From contig JAKZAN010000005.1 in NCBI GenBank assembly GCA_023053545.1, forward strand, positions 2,604,001 through 2,668,000: a DNA stretch of 64,000 nucleotides, given 5' to 3'. This DNA comes from Lepidurus packardi (lineage: Eukaryota > Arthropoda > Branchiopoda > Notostraca > Triopsidae). The notes under the pieces were generated by a model. The model was not told where the DNA came from, ran no database searches, and saw nothing but the letters and a program-made list of their open reading frames with translations. Below are positions 31,151 through 44,300 of this stretch, piece after piece (position 1 is the first letter of the stretch; the number at the start of each line of letters is the position of its first letter). Position numbers and translations under genes: made by a program.

Positions 31151-33158
31151 ATCCAAAACAGGTTTCAGATAAGATAAGTGTAAGCTATGGCTAACGAATC
31201 GCACAACTGGAAGGAACCACTAGTACGTGGCCTCGTTGAATATTCATATATTAGCTTCCAATAGACAACACGGACGGACCAATCAGGCTCACTCACGAAA
31301 ACCTAATGCAAACAAATATATTTGGCTGACGCACACGGCAATCTTCTAAACGTTTGAAATTGCAATCTACTTAAGTTTTTAATTAAAGCAGTCTTGATGG
31401 AGGTTCCGTAATGCGGGGTATTATTATAGCGCTCCAATCCCGATCCGTAATTCGCAAAATTGAATGTCCGCATTTGAAAGGGCATTCAGTGTTATCATCT
31501 CATCTCAAGTGTAAATAAAATAACCCAATGCAGTAAACAAGAAATGATATAGGAAAAGATTTTTAAAAATTTATTCCAGACTAATGTCTCACGACATGAC
31601 CTTCACAGATTTAGAGCCTCGTCATTTCAGACAAGTCCACGGACGGAAAACAATTGAAATAAAAAAAAATAAACATAAAAAAGAAGAGCTTCAGCATTAA
31701 AGGCCATCAAAGGCCTTGGCTATAGAGCGCACTGAATTATGCAACTTCGCTTGTTACCTGAGACGTTACCTTTTGCTCGTTACCTGCTAGACCCATCATA
31801 GAAACTATATTGCACATCAGACAACTTTACAAGTGAATTCGACATTATACCCCCAGACTGGGCTGGCTTGCGGTTCTGGGCAAGACAAGATATCCTAGAT
31901 CAAGTCGGAGAATAAATTATTAGTAATACGGGAAAGAAGTTTTCGAAACAATATCTTTAAAATTCTGAAACCTGTGAGACAGAGCTACGCTTGAACGATG
32001 TCTAATCGTAGCTTGTCATTCATTCTCATTTGCAGGATTCCACAAAACCGGTGAACCTCGAAATCCTGGTTTCCGAAGTCCATAATCTCTTAACTCGGAA
32101 ATTCCCTATATTCACAGCAATCTGCACTGGGATAAGAATTAGATCTGTCTGAAAATGGAAAAAAATTAAACAGCCGGATTTTTCAAACGAATATCTTGCA
32201 CGAATGGGAGAAGCTGAATACTCGAAGCCGTGTTCTTGCTACGAAGCAAACCAAAATTCGAGCGAACGTGAATAAAGCGTCAATGCGCAATTTTTCTCCT
32301 TAAAAGCATAAACTAAGACGTGATTTTTTTTATTACAAACATTAACTTGTATTGATAGAATTTCTCACGCAACAGTAGACCGGCATTAGTTCACACGTTT
32401 TGAGGCGCAGGGAATTTACATCAGGACTAAAAAAACCTAAAAGAGCTGCTTTCCGAATCGAATCTCGCCTATCAAGCATAAACCCCACAAGTTTGACAAA
32501 GTGAAGAAAGGATTTGCTTACAATTGCACCAATAGGTACCCGATTCCTTGCGTAGGTCGAAAGTCATCCCAATGGATGGGGACGAAACAATTTTTAGGGC
32601 AGCGTGTCGACCTGAATACTAACAATAAAACCCAAATTTCCCCACCCCGACAAGAACATACGAGAGAAGTTGTCTTGAAGAATTTACCCTTTTTATTAGC
32701 AATTATCTTCAGTATGATGACATCGTACTATTTCTCTCCCAAGGATTCAATATGAATCAGGTTACTTCAATGCTACAGCGGACGTTGGGCTTCGCATGTC
32801 AAAAAATTTGAACGCATTAGGGACGCAATCACAAGCGCAAAAAGGTAAAAAAGAAAAACAAAAGTTAATATGCCTTGTTCTACCTGTGTAGCAACTCGGT
32901 ACCGAAAGCGAGCAACAAGGCGATGGGGTAGTTGCTTTTCGACAGACCAAGTAACATAAACGAGACAACACTGGACGAGACGCCGTAGGTTGTCGACTGC
33001 AATGGAAAATGTGTACATAAATTCAAACAAATTATACAACGTGACCTAAATTCTTCCATTTCGACGGCAATGGTGGTCTCAACGGCTGCTCTTCGCTCTT
33101 TCTTTCAATGCCTCTCTACAAACAAGAAGATGTTTGGTTCAACGGGGAAAAACGATAA
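31151..33158. other. Intergenic, nothing recognised
   Basis: About 2 kb without a supported gene. The 84-codon frame at 32501-32755 has no family features. TTTATT on the plus strand at about 32694 could be a minus-strand AATAAA signal for the gene at 33159, but it is 460 bases away. Confidence 0.5.
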
Positions 33159-33902
33159 TCAACTTAATTGACGACTATCCGTATGAAGCGAAGACAGGAA
33201 CCGGTCCAGGCTCTCGAATCCATCTTCTTCCATAGGTGCAGGCCCAGACGACTTGAAGGAATTCACGAGGTCGGCTTTTCTCTTGGCGATGAATCTGTGT
33301 TTAGGCAAAGGCAAAGAATTGTCTTGTTGAGGTTGAGATGACCTGGTAGAGCAGGAGCATGGAGCAGGAACAGGACAGCCGCATGATCTTCGTTTCGTAC
33401 CACATGCATCAGGTAAAGGCGTAGAAGGACGTTCGAAGTCCATTTCTTGAAAAGATTGATGAGCAGATTTGAGTTTCATGGATTGGACATACTCTTCAGT
33501 CCAGTAACTCCTTACTGCAGTTACTGAAGCTGTGTAAGCAGACAGGGGCTGCATAGGAATCTGCGCTGACTCAATGACGGGCGTTGTTTGGCTCACAGGG
33601 CAAGCAGACAGCTCGGAAATGTGGGGCAGTAAATGCGCTTTCAGCTCTCTCCACCTGCGCTGGCGATCCTCCTGGCGCAGTCTAAGGTCTTTCTTGGAAC
33701 TCTGCAAGGCGCAATGAATAATAACTTCGCGACGTAAGTCTTGTTTACGGTTACGACGTAGTTGCGTACGATGTTTGGTAAAACGGCTCACCCAGGCTAT
33801 CAATTCTTCTGTGGTGAACTCACTTGAAGGAATGTTTTTGGCCGATTTGACTTCAAAGACGGGATACCCAGAGGTGGAAGCTAGATCTGGCAAACCACCC
33901 AT
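33159..33902 (-). CDS. Unrecognised protein, single exon, 247 residues
   Basis: An uninterrupted 247-codon frame with an ATG start (MGGLPDLASTSGYPVFEVK). I do not recognise the family. Visible features: a very basic, helical stretch at about residues 40-100 (RFTKHRTQLRRNRKQDLRRE, LRLRQEDRQRRWRELKAHL); a Cys-rich patch at about 172-186 (SCGCPVPAPCSCS); and an acidic motif near the end (MEEDGFESLDRFLSSL). There is no signal peptide or membrane segment. The basic helices suggest a nuclear or nucleic-acid- or microtubule-binding protein, which is inference. An ATCGATA-type promoter element lies about 160 bp upstream. The length and composition argue for a real gene; extra exons cannot be excluded. 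Confidence 0.62.
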   Translation of the reverse strand: MGGLPDLASTSGYPVFEVKSAKNIPSSEFTTEELIAWVSRFTKHRTQLRRNRKQDLRREVIIHCALQSSKKDLRLRQEDRQRRWRELKAHLLPHISELSACPVSQTTPVIESAQIPMQPLSAYTASVTAVRSYWTEEYVQSMKLKSAHQSFQEMDFERPSTPLPDACGTKRRSCGCPVPAPCSCSTRSSQPQQDNSLPLPKHRFIAKRKADLVNSFKSSGPAPMEEDGFESLDRFLSSLHTDSRQLS

Positions 33903-34057
33903 ACTAGCTTAGTTACAATAAAGGAATCTGTAACGCTTTTCTACGCTGAATAGAGAAAGCGTCACGCCAACTTGTCAAGATGGCGACCAAACGAAGCGTG
34001 TACGAACTGGTTTCGCCAACTTCTAGCGTCAGGCAAAATCTTAAGGCGTTACCGTAA

Positions 34058-34064
34058 ATCGATA
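34058..34064. promoter_or_regulatory. DRE-like ATCGATA element
   Basis: AATCGATA, one base off the DRE core TATCGATA, lies about 155 bp upstream of the start of the unrecognised minus-strand gene. It is a short motif and chance is possible. Confidence 0.25.
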
Positions 34065-34242
34065 ACGTCCAAAATATCGAGAAATGCAAATTACCTTTTA
34101 GAGGTAAATGAACAACTTACACCAAGTATTTCCGGCGTATATGGAAGCAATTTGCGACGTAAATTAGTTCAAAGCACTGGAGACGCTTCCACACCCTACG
34201 ACACAAAGTACCAAAATGGCGGAGCTGCGCACTTCGTTGCTA

Positions 34243-34865
34243 GCGTTGAGCAAGGCAGGAGGCGGGGCTAAAGAACCGGTTTGAAAGCGAGTTAGCCTCC
34301 GTTCAATGCTTTCCAATCCCTTGGCACCCGCATACCTTACTTGCGGCCGGAAAACAGGGAACACTACAGCGACCAAACGATGACCTTGGGAATTCTCGTG
34401 AAGTGGGTCTTCAGAAGAACTAATTTCAGTACTACGTATGAAAAAGCTTCTTAGTTGACGTACTGATTAAAAAAATATCCTAGAAAGTTGAAAATTCCTA
34501 TTTAATTAACTTAACTGGAGGTTTTCAAATAGATTTAATTTTACGTGAATTGAGCAAGGCTGGAAGCGGGACTCCGTTCAATATTTTTTAATCACTTAGG
34601 TTCCCTGCGGCCAAATAATAGGGATTACTACAGCGATCAAACGAAGACTTCTTGGGGAATTCCCGTGAACTGGGTTTTCACAAGAACGTCCAAATGTGTT
34701 TTACGCCAAAAATGTACTACATGAAAACCCGTCTTGGTTTGCGTACTAGCAATAAGGATACTGAGAAAACGTTTTCTTAGAAAGTCGGAAATTCCGGTTT
34801 GATTCATATAATTACAGCTTTTAAAACAAATTTCAATTTTCGTTAACTTGACAAGTTTTAGAGAT
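34243..34865. repeat. Tandem duplication, two diverged copies of about 310 bp
   Basis: Copy A starts at about 34243 (TTGAGCAAGGCAGGAGGCGG) and copy B at about 34551 (TTGAGCAAGGCTGGAAGCGG). Shared blocks in the same order: CTCCGTTCAAT, CTACAGCGA.CAAACGA, GGGAATTC.CGTGAA.TGGG, and TAGAAAGT.G.AAATTCC. There is no coding potential. It lies between the unrecognised gene and the ZNFX1 3' end; the rest of 33903-35390 shows nothing. Confidence 0.8.
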
Positions 34866-35390
34866 TTGTATCACTTGCCATCGGATAAGCGATTCGACAA
34901 TGCTTATGACAAACGGGATTAATCCCATGAACACACCTACATTTCTTGAATATACGCGACAGTTATCCTGTCTTTAACGAATGACTAATATCCGTTTCCG
35001 TTAATATTAAGCTTATCTGTCTTCTCGGTAACCAAACACGTCGGACGTCATGCTTGATTAGATGTATTCAAGGTTCATTATAATTGTAGTTTTGCATATA
35101 GTTTGTTAGTAACTTCAAAAGAAAGAAAAACAAGCAATTTTCCGATTACGACAAGGAATTTTAAGGCAAGTAAACAAACGGAATTTCTTGCTTGAAATGT
35201 ATGACCTACAAGGCTGGGCTAATAATATGGAACCTTTGAACGAACATACCACGAAATAAAAATTACCTAAACAGAATAATTTTGAAAATCCAGTTAAAGT
35301 AAAACTCATCTTCCATACAAACGGAAAAACTCTTTTTCCAAACGTGCGTTAAAATACCCCATAAATGCTTATCACACCTTTGACCAAGAT

Positions 35391-38300
35391 TTAATGCCAA
35401 GCTGGATATTGGGCACCATCCATTTCGGAAGCTACTGCATTATCTCCTCGCAATCTATGACTTCCCCCTCCAATCTTGGCGCCACATTCATTGCAAACGC
35501 CTTCTTGCATTGCCCCGCCACATTCCGTTATCACGTAAATATGCCCGTTAGGACACTTGTACCAATGCCCTTGCTTGGCGAACTGTAGAGCTTGTACTAT
35601 TTCGATCCGTTCTCGATCGCTAATGCCTAACCCTGTCTGCAACATTTCTCCCATTTCTTCCAAAGCCTCTTCGATAGTTTTCTCTTGATCCACCGTAAGA
35701 GGTAATGGTCGTTCAAGCAGCTGAACTTTCCCCAACGCGGCTCGAAAACGCTGATCATTCTGTCTCCCTTTAAAGCCGAGGCAGCTTCGTACCACGTAGA
35801 AGGCTCGTACCAGATTAAGACGACGTACTTCAGCTTTAAAATCCGTATACTCGGCATGTGATATGCGCTGTTTGCGAGAAAACAATGCGTCTACAACAGC
35901 ATTGAGTTTCTCAAACATAGTCAGCTGCAAGGCTTCGTCCGCAATTCCAGACTTGGAGCCACTCGTCATGGGAGGAGCTTGTGGAAGAACAATTTCCTTG
36001 GCCAAGTTCAGCAAGTCCAGAACGATTTCCGTCTGCACTTGAACCAGGTAGCGTCCACTGTGGTCTAAACTTGGTAATTTTCCTTTCCTCTTGCTGGGTA
36101 CCTTCGTTAAGTTCTTGAGATAATCAATACATTTCTCTAGCTGAATAAAACCGCCGCCTATAAAAAAAAAATAAAAAGCTGCTTCAAAAGCAACCGGAAA
36201 AACTTATTATTTCCTTACCTTTCGGCACGTTTGCTCCCTCAATCTTCTTGTAGAGTTGCCTCAGCAGAGTGCGCAAGCTACTCTCCTTACCAAAGAGCGT
36301 CTCTTTGACGTCTACAATATCCTTGTAATGGCGTTTAATGACGTTCCCGTACCGTCCACTTAGCTGAATCGGCGTCTTACAGAGCGGGCAGACTTTTAAC
36401 AAAATCTCTTCATCCTCCGTGGAACTCTTATCCATCCAATGATCCAAAGCGCCCATTTCAATGCAATGGCCACAGTCTCCCAACCAGACGAACCTAAACA
36501 AGCGAAAAAAGTTCGTCCGCCTTCTTAAGAAACGAAAAATGGTCACTTGGCATCTTCCTCGTCTTCATTCCCAAAGACAATTGTGGTCAATTCTTCCTTA
36601 TTGCAAATACGGCACAGCGGAGGGCAAGGCTCTCCACATAATCCCGCGCAATCGTGACCGCATTTGAGTTTTAAGGTGCATGCTTCATCGCATCGTGGAC
36701 GGTCGCAAAAAGCACTACAACGTTTGTTACATCTATAATGCTTGCAAAACCATGTGCAGGGCTCCTTTGGAAATTAAAGTGAACAGATAAAATTATATAA
36801 ATAAACAATGACGAGAAGTCAATGTTATAATCAAACCTTGCAGTCAACACACGGTTCTCCGCATCTCTTGTTACACTTGCTATGAGCACAGCGATAGGAA
36901 CAAGGCTCCGTGCAAGCTGGACATGACACCGAGCAGTTTACTTTGCAACTTTGGGAAAGAAAAACCAACAAGTAATTAAAAACGAGTCACTTTATACGGA
37001 ATTTAAAAGAGATTCTACCTATGACCACAAACCAAGGGTCGTCCGCATTTCTCTTCGCAAGCTTGATGAATCCTGCCTTGGCTGCATCTACCGCAGGTCC
37101 CTTTACATACATGCTCGCAAGGTAATATAGTAAAACACGGTTCGGGACACTTCAAGAGCATGGCTTCCTTGGTGGCTTCCCACACTTCTCCTCTATGCTC
37201 TATTTAGAAAAAATCTTAGTTCAAAATTCCTTACTTCTGTGAAAAAAGTACCTCGGGATCTTTCGCAGCACGGGATACAAACCGGGTGATCACACTGCAA
37301 ATTCTCGGCAAGTGGAACTGGCATCAGACATACGGCCTCTGAACAAGGCTCCCTGCATTTCCGCGTACAAACGTGACCACATGCCAACTGTTTCTCGCAA
37401 TTTTTCGTACAAAAGCGTCGATCGGGCGCTAAGCTACATTTCACTGTCACCAAGTGGCCGCATTCCGGGATAGTTTTGGCTACCGACTTATCGCAAAGCT
37501 CAGCCAAGACGACTGGATCCGCATGACATGGTCCATCCTTGTGATGACCGCAGGGAAGTTCATGGGTAACTTTAGCTTCACAGAGATCGCAATCTTCGAA
37601 GCATTTCTTGCGACACGAGTGCTGCTTCTTGCAGTCCCTTAGGGTCTTCTCACATGGTTTCTGGCAGCGGTACTCCTCGTGATCGGGATCGATCAAAACG
37701 TGACATTTCTGGGTACATTGATGGCCACAATCTAAGCGGATGTCGCACGGCAAAGGACATTTGAAGGTGTCAGGTGACTCGCCGCAGGGCATTTTCACCT
37801 TGTGCCCACATGCTGTCAGATTGCGATCCACTGGTACCGGGCAAATACGCTCGGATTCCGTGAAATAACAAGGAAATGTGGCTTTATGCCCGCAAGGCAG
37901 TTCTCGTTCCATCTGAAATATATATATATATAACATATACGATTAAATTAAAAAATACAATGAAATTAAAATATAAATAAAAAAGTAAGTAAATAAATCA
38001 AAATACAAACATACCAAAATAAATAAACAAAAACTAGTCAAACTAAACCAAGTAAAACTAGAACACATATCCAAATAAAGAGATTAACACACATAAATAA
38101 ATCAAATAAATAAACGAATTAAAAATGGATTTAAAAAAATGATCAAGAGAGTTTACCATAACTTGACACGGCTTGCATTTTTGGTGGCAGCGTCCGGGGC
38201 AACCATGTCCTTCTTCGCATATGGTACGCGAACACGGGGCATAGCATTTGTAGACCAAATGATCGGGATCATGCTCAGGTTTGGCATGACATGTGCGAGT

Positions 38301-41300
38301 GCACTGATGTCCGCACGGAGGTGGAACCATGCATTTATGGGTGCAAATAATGTTGTTTGCGTCTGTGCCACATGGAGCCTGAACCAAGTGTTGGCATATG
38401 GGTAAGGTTTTCTCGACGACGACGTCACAGAAGACGTCCGAAGGCAGCATGTAACATGGTAGCTCTTTCTCATGTTGGCAGGGTAATTTCCGAAGTACTT
38501 CAAAACGGCAAGAGCCACAATCTTCGTGACATTTGCGCGGACACGGGTGACCTTCGGGACAGTTGATCTTCATGCAAGGCTGGCGACAGGTATGCCTCGC
38601 ATGGCTGCGGTCAATGACGTGGCATACGCGTGGACAAATATGCCCACAGAGCAACGGAGTGACGCATTTGCGTTTACAGCCACCTTCGGCCACCGCAGCG
38701 AAATCTCGAGCGGTGGATACTTCCGTGACCACTTCAGGGTGAATCACACAACGTAAAGGCAAGGAGCTGCCAATTTCTTGATGGTTGGCTAGAGTCTGAC
38801 TAATCTTCTGCCACACTTGACTCTTGCCTTCCAGAAGATCCATATTGCCCAACAGGTAAAAGCCTTGCTTGGCACGGGACAACGCGACGCAGATGCGGTT
38901 CTCAATGCGCAAAAAGCCAATATTCTGCTCTTCATTGCTCCTTACCAAGGATAAAATTATGATTTTGTTCTCTTCTCCTTGGAAATTGTCCACGATGGTG
39001 ATCCGCACTTCTTTCAAAGCGGCGTGCTGCCTGCGGAGCTATAGAAACATTTTCCAAAAAAATAATTACAGACGAGTTACTTTAACGAAACATAATACTT
39101 TGCGCATATGGAGAAGCTGGCCAGAATACGTCGTCAGAATGGTAATTTCGGTTGGTTGATAACCCTGGAGAAGTAAATGCTTTGCCAACGCTAAGGCCAT
39201 GTCCGCCTCGTGTCGATTCAAATGGCTTTTACCCTCCCAATCCTTTAAAACATACATAAATAGAACAATAAGAGATATTAAAGATACACTTTTAGCCTTA
39301 CAGCGTCCTCATGTTGGGTATGAGTTAGAAAGAAGACATTCTTGTCGATACCAGGAACATGCGGGTACTTGAGTACAGACTCGTGGTTCTCCAAAACAGG
39401 GTAAATATGGGGAACAATTAGCCGAGCCACTTCAGGACGCATACGATGCTGCAGTATCAATTTGCTGCTCGGTAAACCATTCCTGATTAGCCGCTCGAAA
39501 AGGGACACATCCAACCGGAAATCTTTGGCTAAATGATAAACCGAAGTTGGTGGACGAAGTTGCTGATGATCTCCTGTAAGAAACAGAATGAAAAGGTTTC
39601 AGACAAACGACAGTAGATTCTTTACTCGTATTGAAATTAAGTTTCTCTCTAATTCACTTAATTATTTTAATTAGTATTATTAATAAATAATTATATTTCA
39701 TACATGATTTTATTAAATGGCAACAGACACCAAAAAAAACATCATAGACACTTGGATTGCCAACTTTTAATATAGATTATTTTAGAAGCGACGAACTTAG
39801 TTTCCGTTTACGAGCTATTGGCATGCAAAGTTTCTGTCATGACGTCACGAACATGTAAAGACGTAGCTTGCGGGCGCTCATTGTTATCATGGTTACTGTT
39901 TCATTCCATTCTTAGACCTTCGCATACTTTAGTATAGCTAAAGACAATAGACCTTAGTAACAGAAAGAACAAGGACGAATTTTCCGGTGTTTGTGAAGTG
40001 TTGACAACCAGGCTTTAGTAACAGCAAAACCGTAACAAGGGCGATTTTTCTATGTTTATATGCAGAAGATTGGACCTTAGTAATATCAACTTAAATTAGG
40101 GTGACGCTGTTTCTAATGTTCTAACCGCTACGTAGAAAACCCTTTGTTTGTGTAGCCGTACACAAATTATTGACATGAGAACTTCTGAGCTTGACGAAAC
40201 GAACGTTTCAAGGCGAGGCTTGTGACGCTCATTACGGTTTATTTCCAAGCGTAAACAATAAACAAATCTCCCGGCTACCATGGATACGTCATGTCTATGA
40301 TGGCAGAAAGCTACAGGACCCCATTCTTCTGAAGTTTTCTTCTTTAATAAGTTTTCTCCTTTCTTTAAGTACCCGAACTCAAATTATTGGCATGCAAACT
40401 TTTGCACTTGACGTCGCGAAAGTCGCGAGGCTTACGACGCTTATCATGGTTTACCTCCACGCTTAAACAATAAACAAATCTCACGGCTACCATGGATACG
40501 GTATGTCTGTGATGCAAGAAAGCCACATGACCATATTATTTAGAAGTTCTTCTGTAATAGCTTAATTATTAGTTAACCTATGTCAGAAAGAAAAATATCA
40601 CCAGAAACTAGATTTTTTGCTCCATTTTTTAAAGACAAAGTTGTTTTTAGGTGACTATATGTGATCTTTACGGGCTAGTTAATTACTTTACTTACCGATT
40701 AGAATTAGATGTTCGCAATACGCTGAAAGGGACGTAGCTATATGTGCTTCCAGCACTTCAGCCGCTTCTTCCACGATCACTACAGAAGACCCCCCAAGTT
40801 TAAAATTTGTCAATTAAACATAACGAATCGTATACATACCAATTTTGGGCTTCAAATACAGCAACAATTGGCGATGTTTAGCCGCTCCGGTGGTTGTGAG
40901 CCCAACAACAGCCGCCCGCTGACAAAGCTCTGCGTTTTCTGCCGTTTCAATGTCTTTCTTCTTATGGTTGAGTTTATAGTAATCCTCGGTTAGTTTCTGC
41001 CCCTCAGCTTCCATACGCGCCTTCAGCTGTTGTCGCCAGTACCCATATAACATCCAACGCTCTGCAATGCTCATCCGCCACATATTGGGCCTTGCCATAA
41101 GTTCTTCAACATTTTCTGGTGCCAAGATTGGGATGCATTTGAGAATGTCTGCGAGTAATGCGCGTCGGACTTGCAAACGCACCAGATAGGCTCTAGTGAA
41201 CTCTTTGTCGGGAAAATCTTCGCTCAGCTGAATGTTCAAGTCCTCGATCTCCTCGTCAATTTCCTGTAAACCATATTCGAGAAATGGCGGAAACTTGCAT

Positions 41301-44300
41301 CTTTCTAGCAACTGCTTCAAGTCAAAGACATCGCGACGAATGTCTTCTTCGAACGCCAAACGCTGCTCGAGAATGTCGTCAATTTCTTCTTTCTCCCACT
41401 CCTCTTCCTCGTCATTAGCCGCAGCGTTTTCCTTCACTGCCGTAGCTGGGTTAGCTTCTCTCACGGCAGACGTACCGGGAACGGGCGTTGGCACTGCAGA
41501 CGTACCGGGAACGGGCATTCGCACTGCAGAAGGTCCTTGTAAGGACGAAACTTGCTGGAGATACAAAACGGTTTCCCTCAAGGTCGGTTCCCGCTCTACG
41601 AAAAGCCAATTCGCGAGAGTTGTAGTTTGGAAAAAGCGTTGAGCGTTGTCGTCTAACATGCCCCATTCGTGCAAGACCTGACGACTAGCAATCCCCACGT
41701 TGGCCATGCTGTTGACGCCATTTTCCAAGTACAAAATGCGACCCAAGAGCTTGTCCATCTGGTCTTTGACGCTGTAGGACCAAGCTGTTAAATCATGGCG
41801 CCGATAACCTTCAGCGTAACGACGGCGACCCAGTGAAAACTTCGCCAAGTTTTCGTTACGCGATTGTCCACCTACGCGAATAATGTTCTTGGTAAAAGAC
41901 ACCATTCCCTCCAAAAACTGGTCCAAAGCATGGTTGGTGTAGCACACAACGACAATGGGGGACTTAAATTTCCCTTGCCAGAATTCCGAGTTCTTCAACA
42001 AGGCTTGCGTGATTTTCAAGCCCAGGAATGTTTTACCCGTACCGGGTGGACCTTGGATGATGGCTACTTCTTGGGTTAAAGCAGCGTGTAAAGCGGCAGC
42101 TTGACTGCTGTCCATGTTTAAATCTTCATGTGCAGGCCATGCATTGGGATCTAGTACATCCACACCTTCGAGTTTACGCGATCTCAAAATCCCTAAACCA
42201 GCCGACGCGGATGCCCTTTGAATCACAGATTCCACACCGAATCGACGTCCTTCATGAGAAGACACCGCAGTCTCATCTTTCATCAAGCAACTTAGGTCGT
42301 AAGCGACTCGGGTACGTTCTTGAAGGTATTTGGGCAAACGAGGTTGCTTCATTTGACCCAGGAAGTATTCCTTCAACGCCAATTCGTTGTCCGCAATCTT
42401 CTGGAGCGTTTCCAGAGTACTCCGGTAAGCTTCAAACCATACAAAGAAAAGCAATTTCCCAGTCAAATTTGTTTAATGCGAAGATTAACAAAAGAAAACG
42501 ATATAAGGGATCACAGACACAATCTTGGGTAAAAACTGCCATTTTTAAAAAACTAAATTTCTTGATAGTAATGTAATTAGTACGAAGATTGAGAGCGCGA
42601 CAGTTTTACTTCTTCGTTTTTGTTTCACTAATTTGAAAAATGAAAATTATGTTTCATCTAAGAGAAAAAAATTGAAAAACTTGAAACTATTATGCCATGA
42701 AAGCTATTTTATTGTATTTCTAAAGAAAAATTAACGCAAATTGAGCAAGTGGTAATAAAGTTTTTCTGCTTGCTGTTAATTTGCACAGAAGTAATGCAGA
42801 TTCATACACAACCATGCAAAACATTGCACGCCACCTGGCGGAAGCGTGTGTGTAACAAGCTAAGTTATACGGGAGCCTTTAACAGTATCACATTTTCAAT
42901 TGTCAAAATTGTCATACTTTTTGTTAGCAAACCAAACGCAAATAAACATTTACATATAGAAATAATATACATGCTAAATAATACAATAAGAAAATTTAAG
43001 CAGTTAAAAAGGGATTACAACATAAAATTAAGATAATAATAACGACAATTTAAAATTCTAAAATTCTAAAAATCGAAAGTACCTGATTGGTAAATAATGA
43101 CATAAACTTTTTACGTAATAACGGCTTAAGATATACAGTACTTCTAAAATGGATGGAGAAATTTTCTTTTACCTTCGAAATAGACGTTTGACTCCACCAT
43201 AGTAAAAATCTTCTTTAGTTTCTCTTGGTGCAACTCGGAATCCTCAAATCTGACTTCCAACCGTCCCCTGGCCAACTCCTCTGGCTTGCGGTTCGTTATA
43301 GTTGCCAGTAGAATGGACCGAAAATTGTCTGACGTTAGAATAAGCAGACTCCCAAAGAGCAATCGCTTAGAGCAGTCCCACTGGACAGTTTGCAAGCCTT
43401 CCATCGAAAATGAGATGATGTGAGAGCCAGAAGTGACCTGGCAACTCTCGACTTTGACCTCAAAATACAAACGTACGTTATCGAAACGGAGTTTCTTTTT
43501 ACGCTTGCTCTCTCCAACGCCGTTGATTCGAGTGTACTTCATATATTCTTGAATTCCGGTGCGTAAGGGGTAATAAAAATCTTCCCGCAGTAAACGGAAC
43601 TGAACGTCAAGGTATTCTGCCACGGATGGATACTCTCCTTGGATAATTAACGGACGCAAGAAGGGTTTATGCTTAGCAACCAAGTCTTCGATGGTCGGCA
43701 TGACGCTTAATCGGCGGAAATTATCAGGCGGACGAACTTCGAGCGAATCCATCTGAAGCAGCAAAGACTCGGTCGGCTGAGTCGGTTTTTCGGCTTTTCT
43801 GGAGTTCAGCTCTTCCTGGAACAAGCAATCCAGTTCCCGAAACGACACAAAGACGGTGTCTTGCACGTTAATTCCGTTCAGCTCAATAATGGGTTTAAGC
43901 GCCATGAAATTAGCGAAAAATTTGGGACTGATTGCATTGCAAGCCGAGTGCGGAATGGCAAAGATGACGACCTTGAAGTAGGAAGCCATGTTTTGCAGTA
44001 AACGGTTGATTAGAACTTCCCGCTCATCAAGCCGGGCCTTGAAATTAGTTGCCAAGAGAGTGGCTACAGAAGACAAGCGGTCGAAGAATCGAGCTTCTGT
44101 TAAGATCAAGAAAATGTCAGTAAAAGTGCTCGGTTGAACGTTGGCTCCGTTCTCGCTCGTCAGTTTGCCCAAAACGCAGAAAATCATTTCCACGGTGGTC
44201 GGTGACAAATCGTCGGATTTGACAAAATCGGCAAAATTTCGCTTAGGGTTAGTTAGCTGAGAGGAAATGTTCGTAGCATCGGCTTCTTTGAGTTTAACGA

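Noticed and set aside
32501-32755. 84-codon frame
   Set aside because: No recognisable motif and no exon partners; low-complexity surroundings.
37920-38130. AAAT-rich stretch in a ZNFX1 intron as a possible element
   Set aside because: It is ordinary low-complexity intron sequence without terminal repeats.
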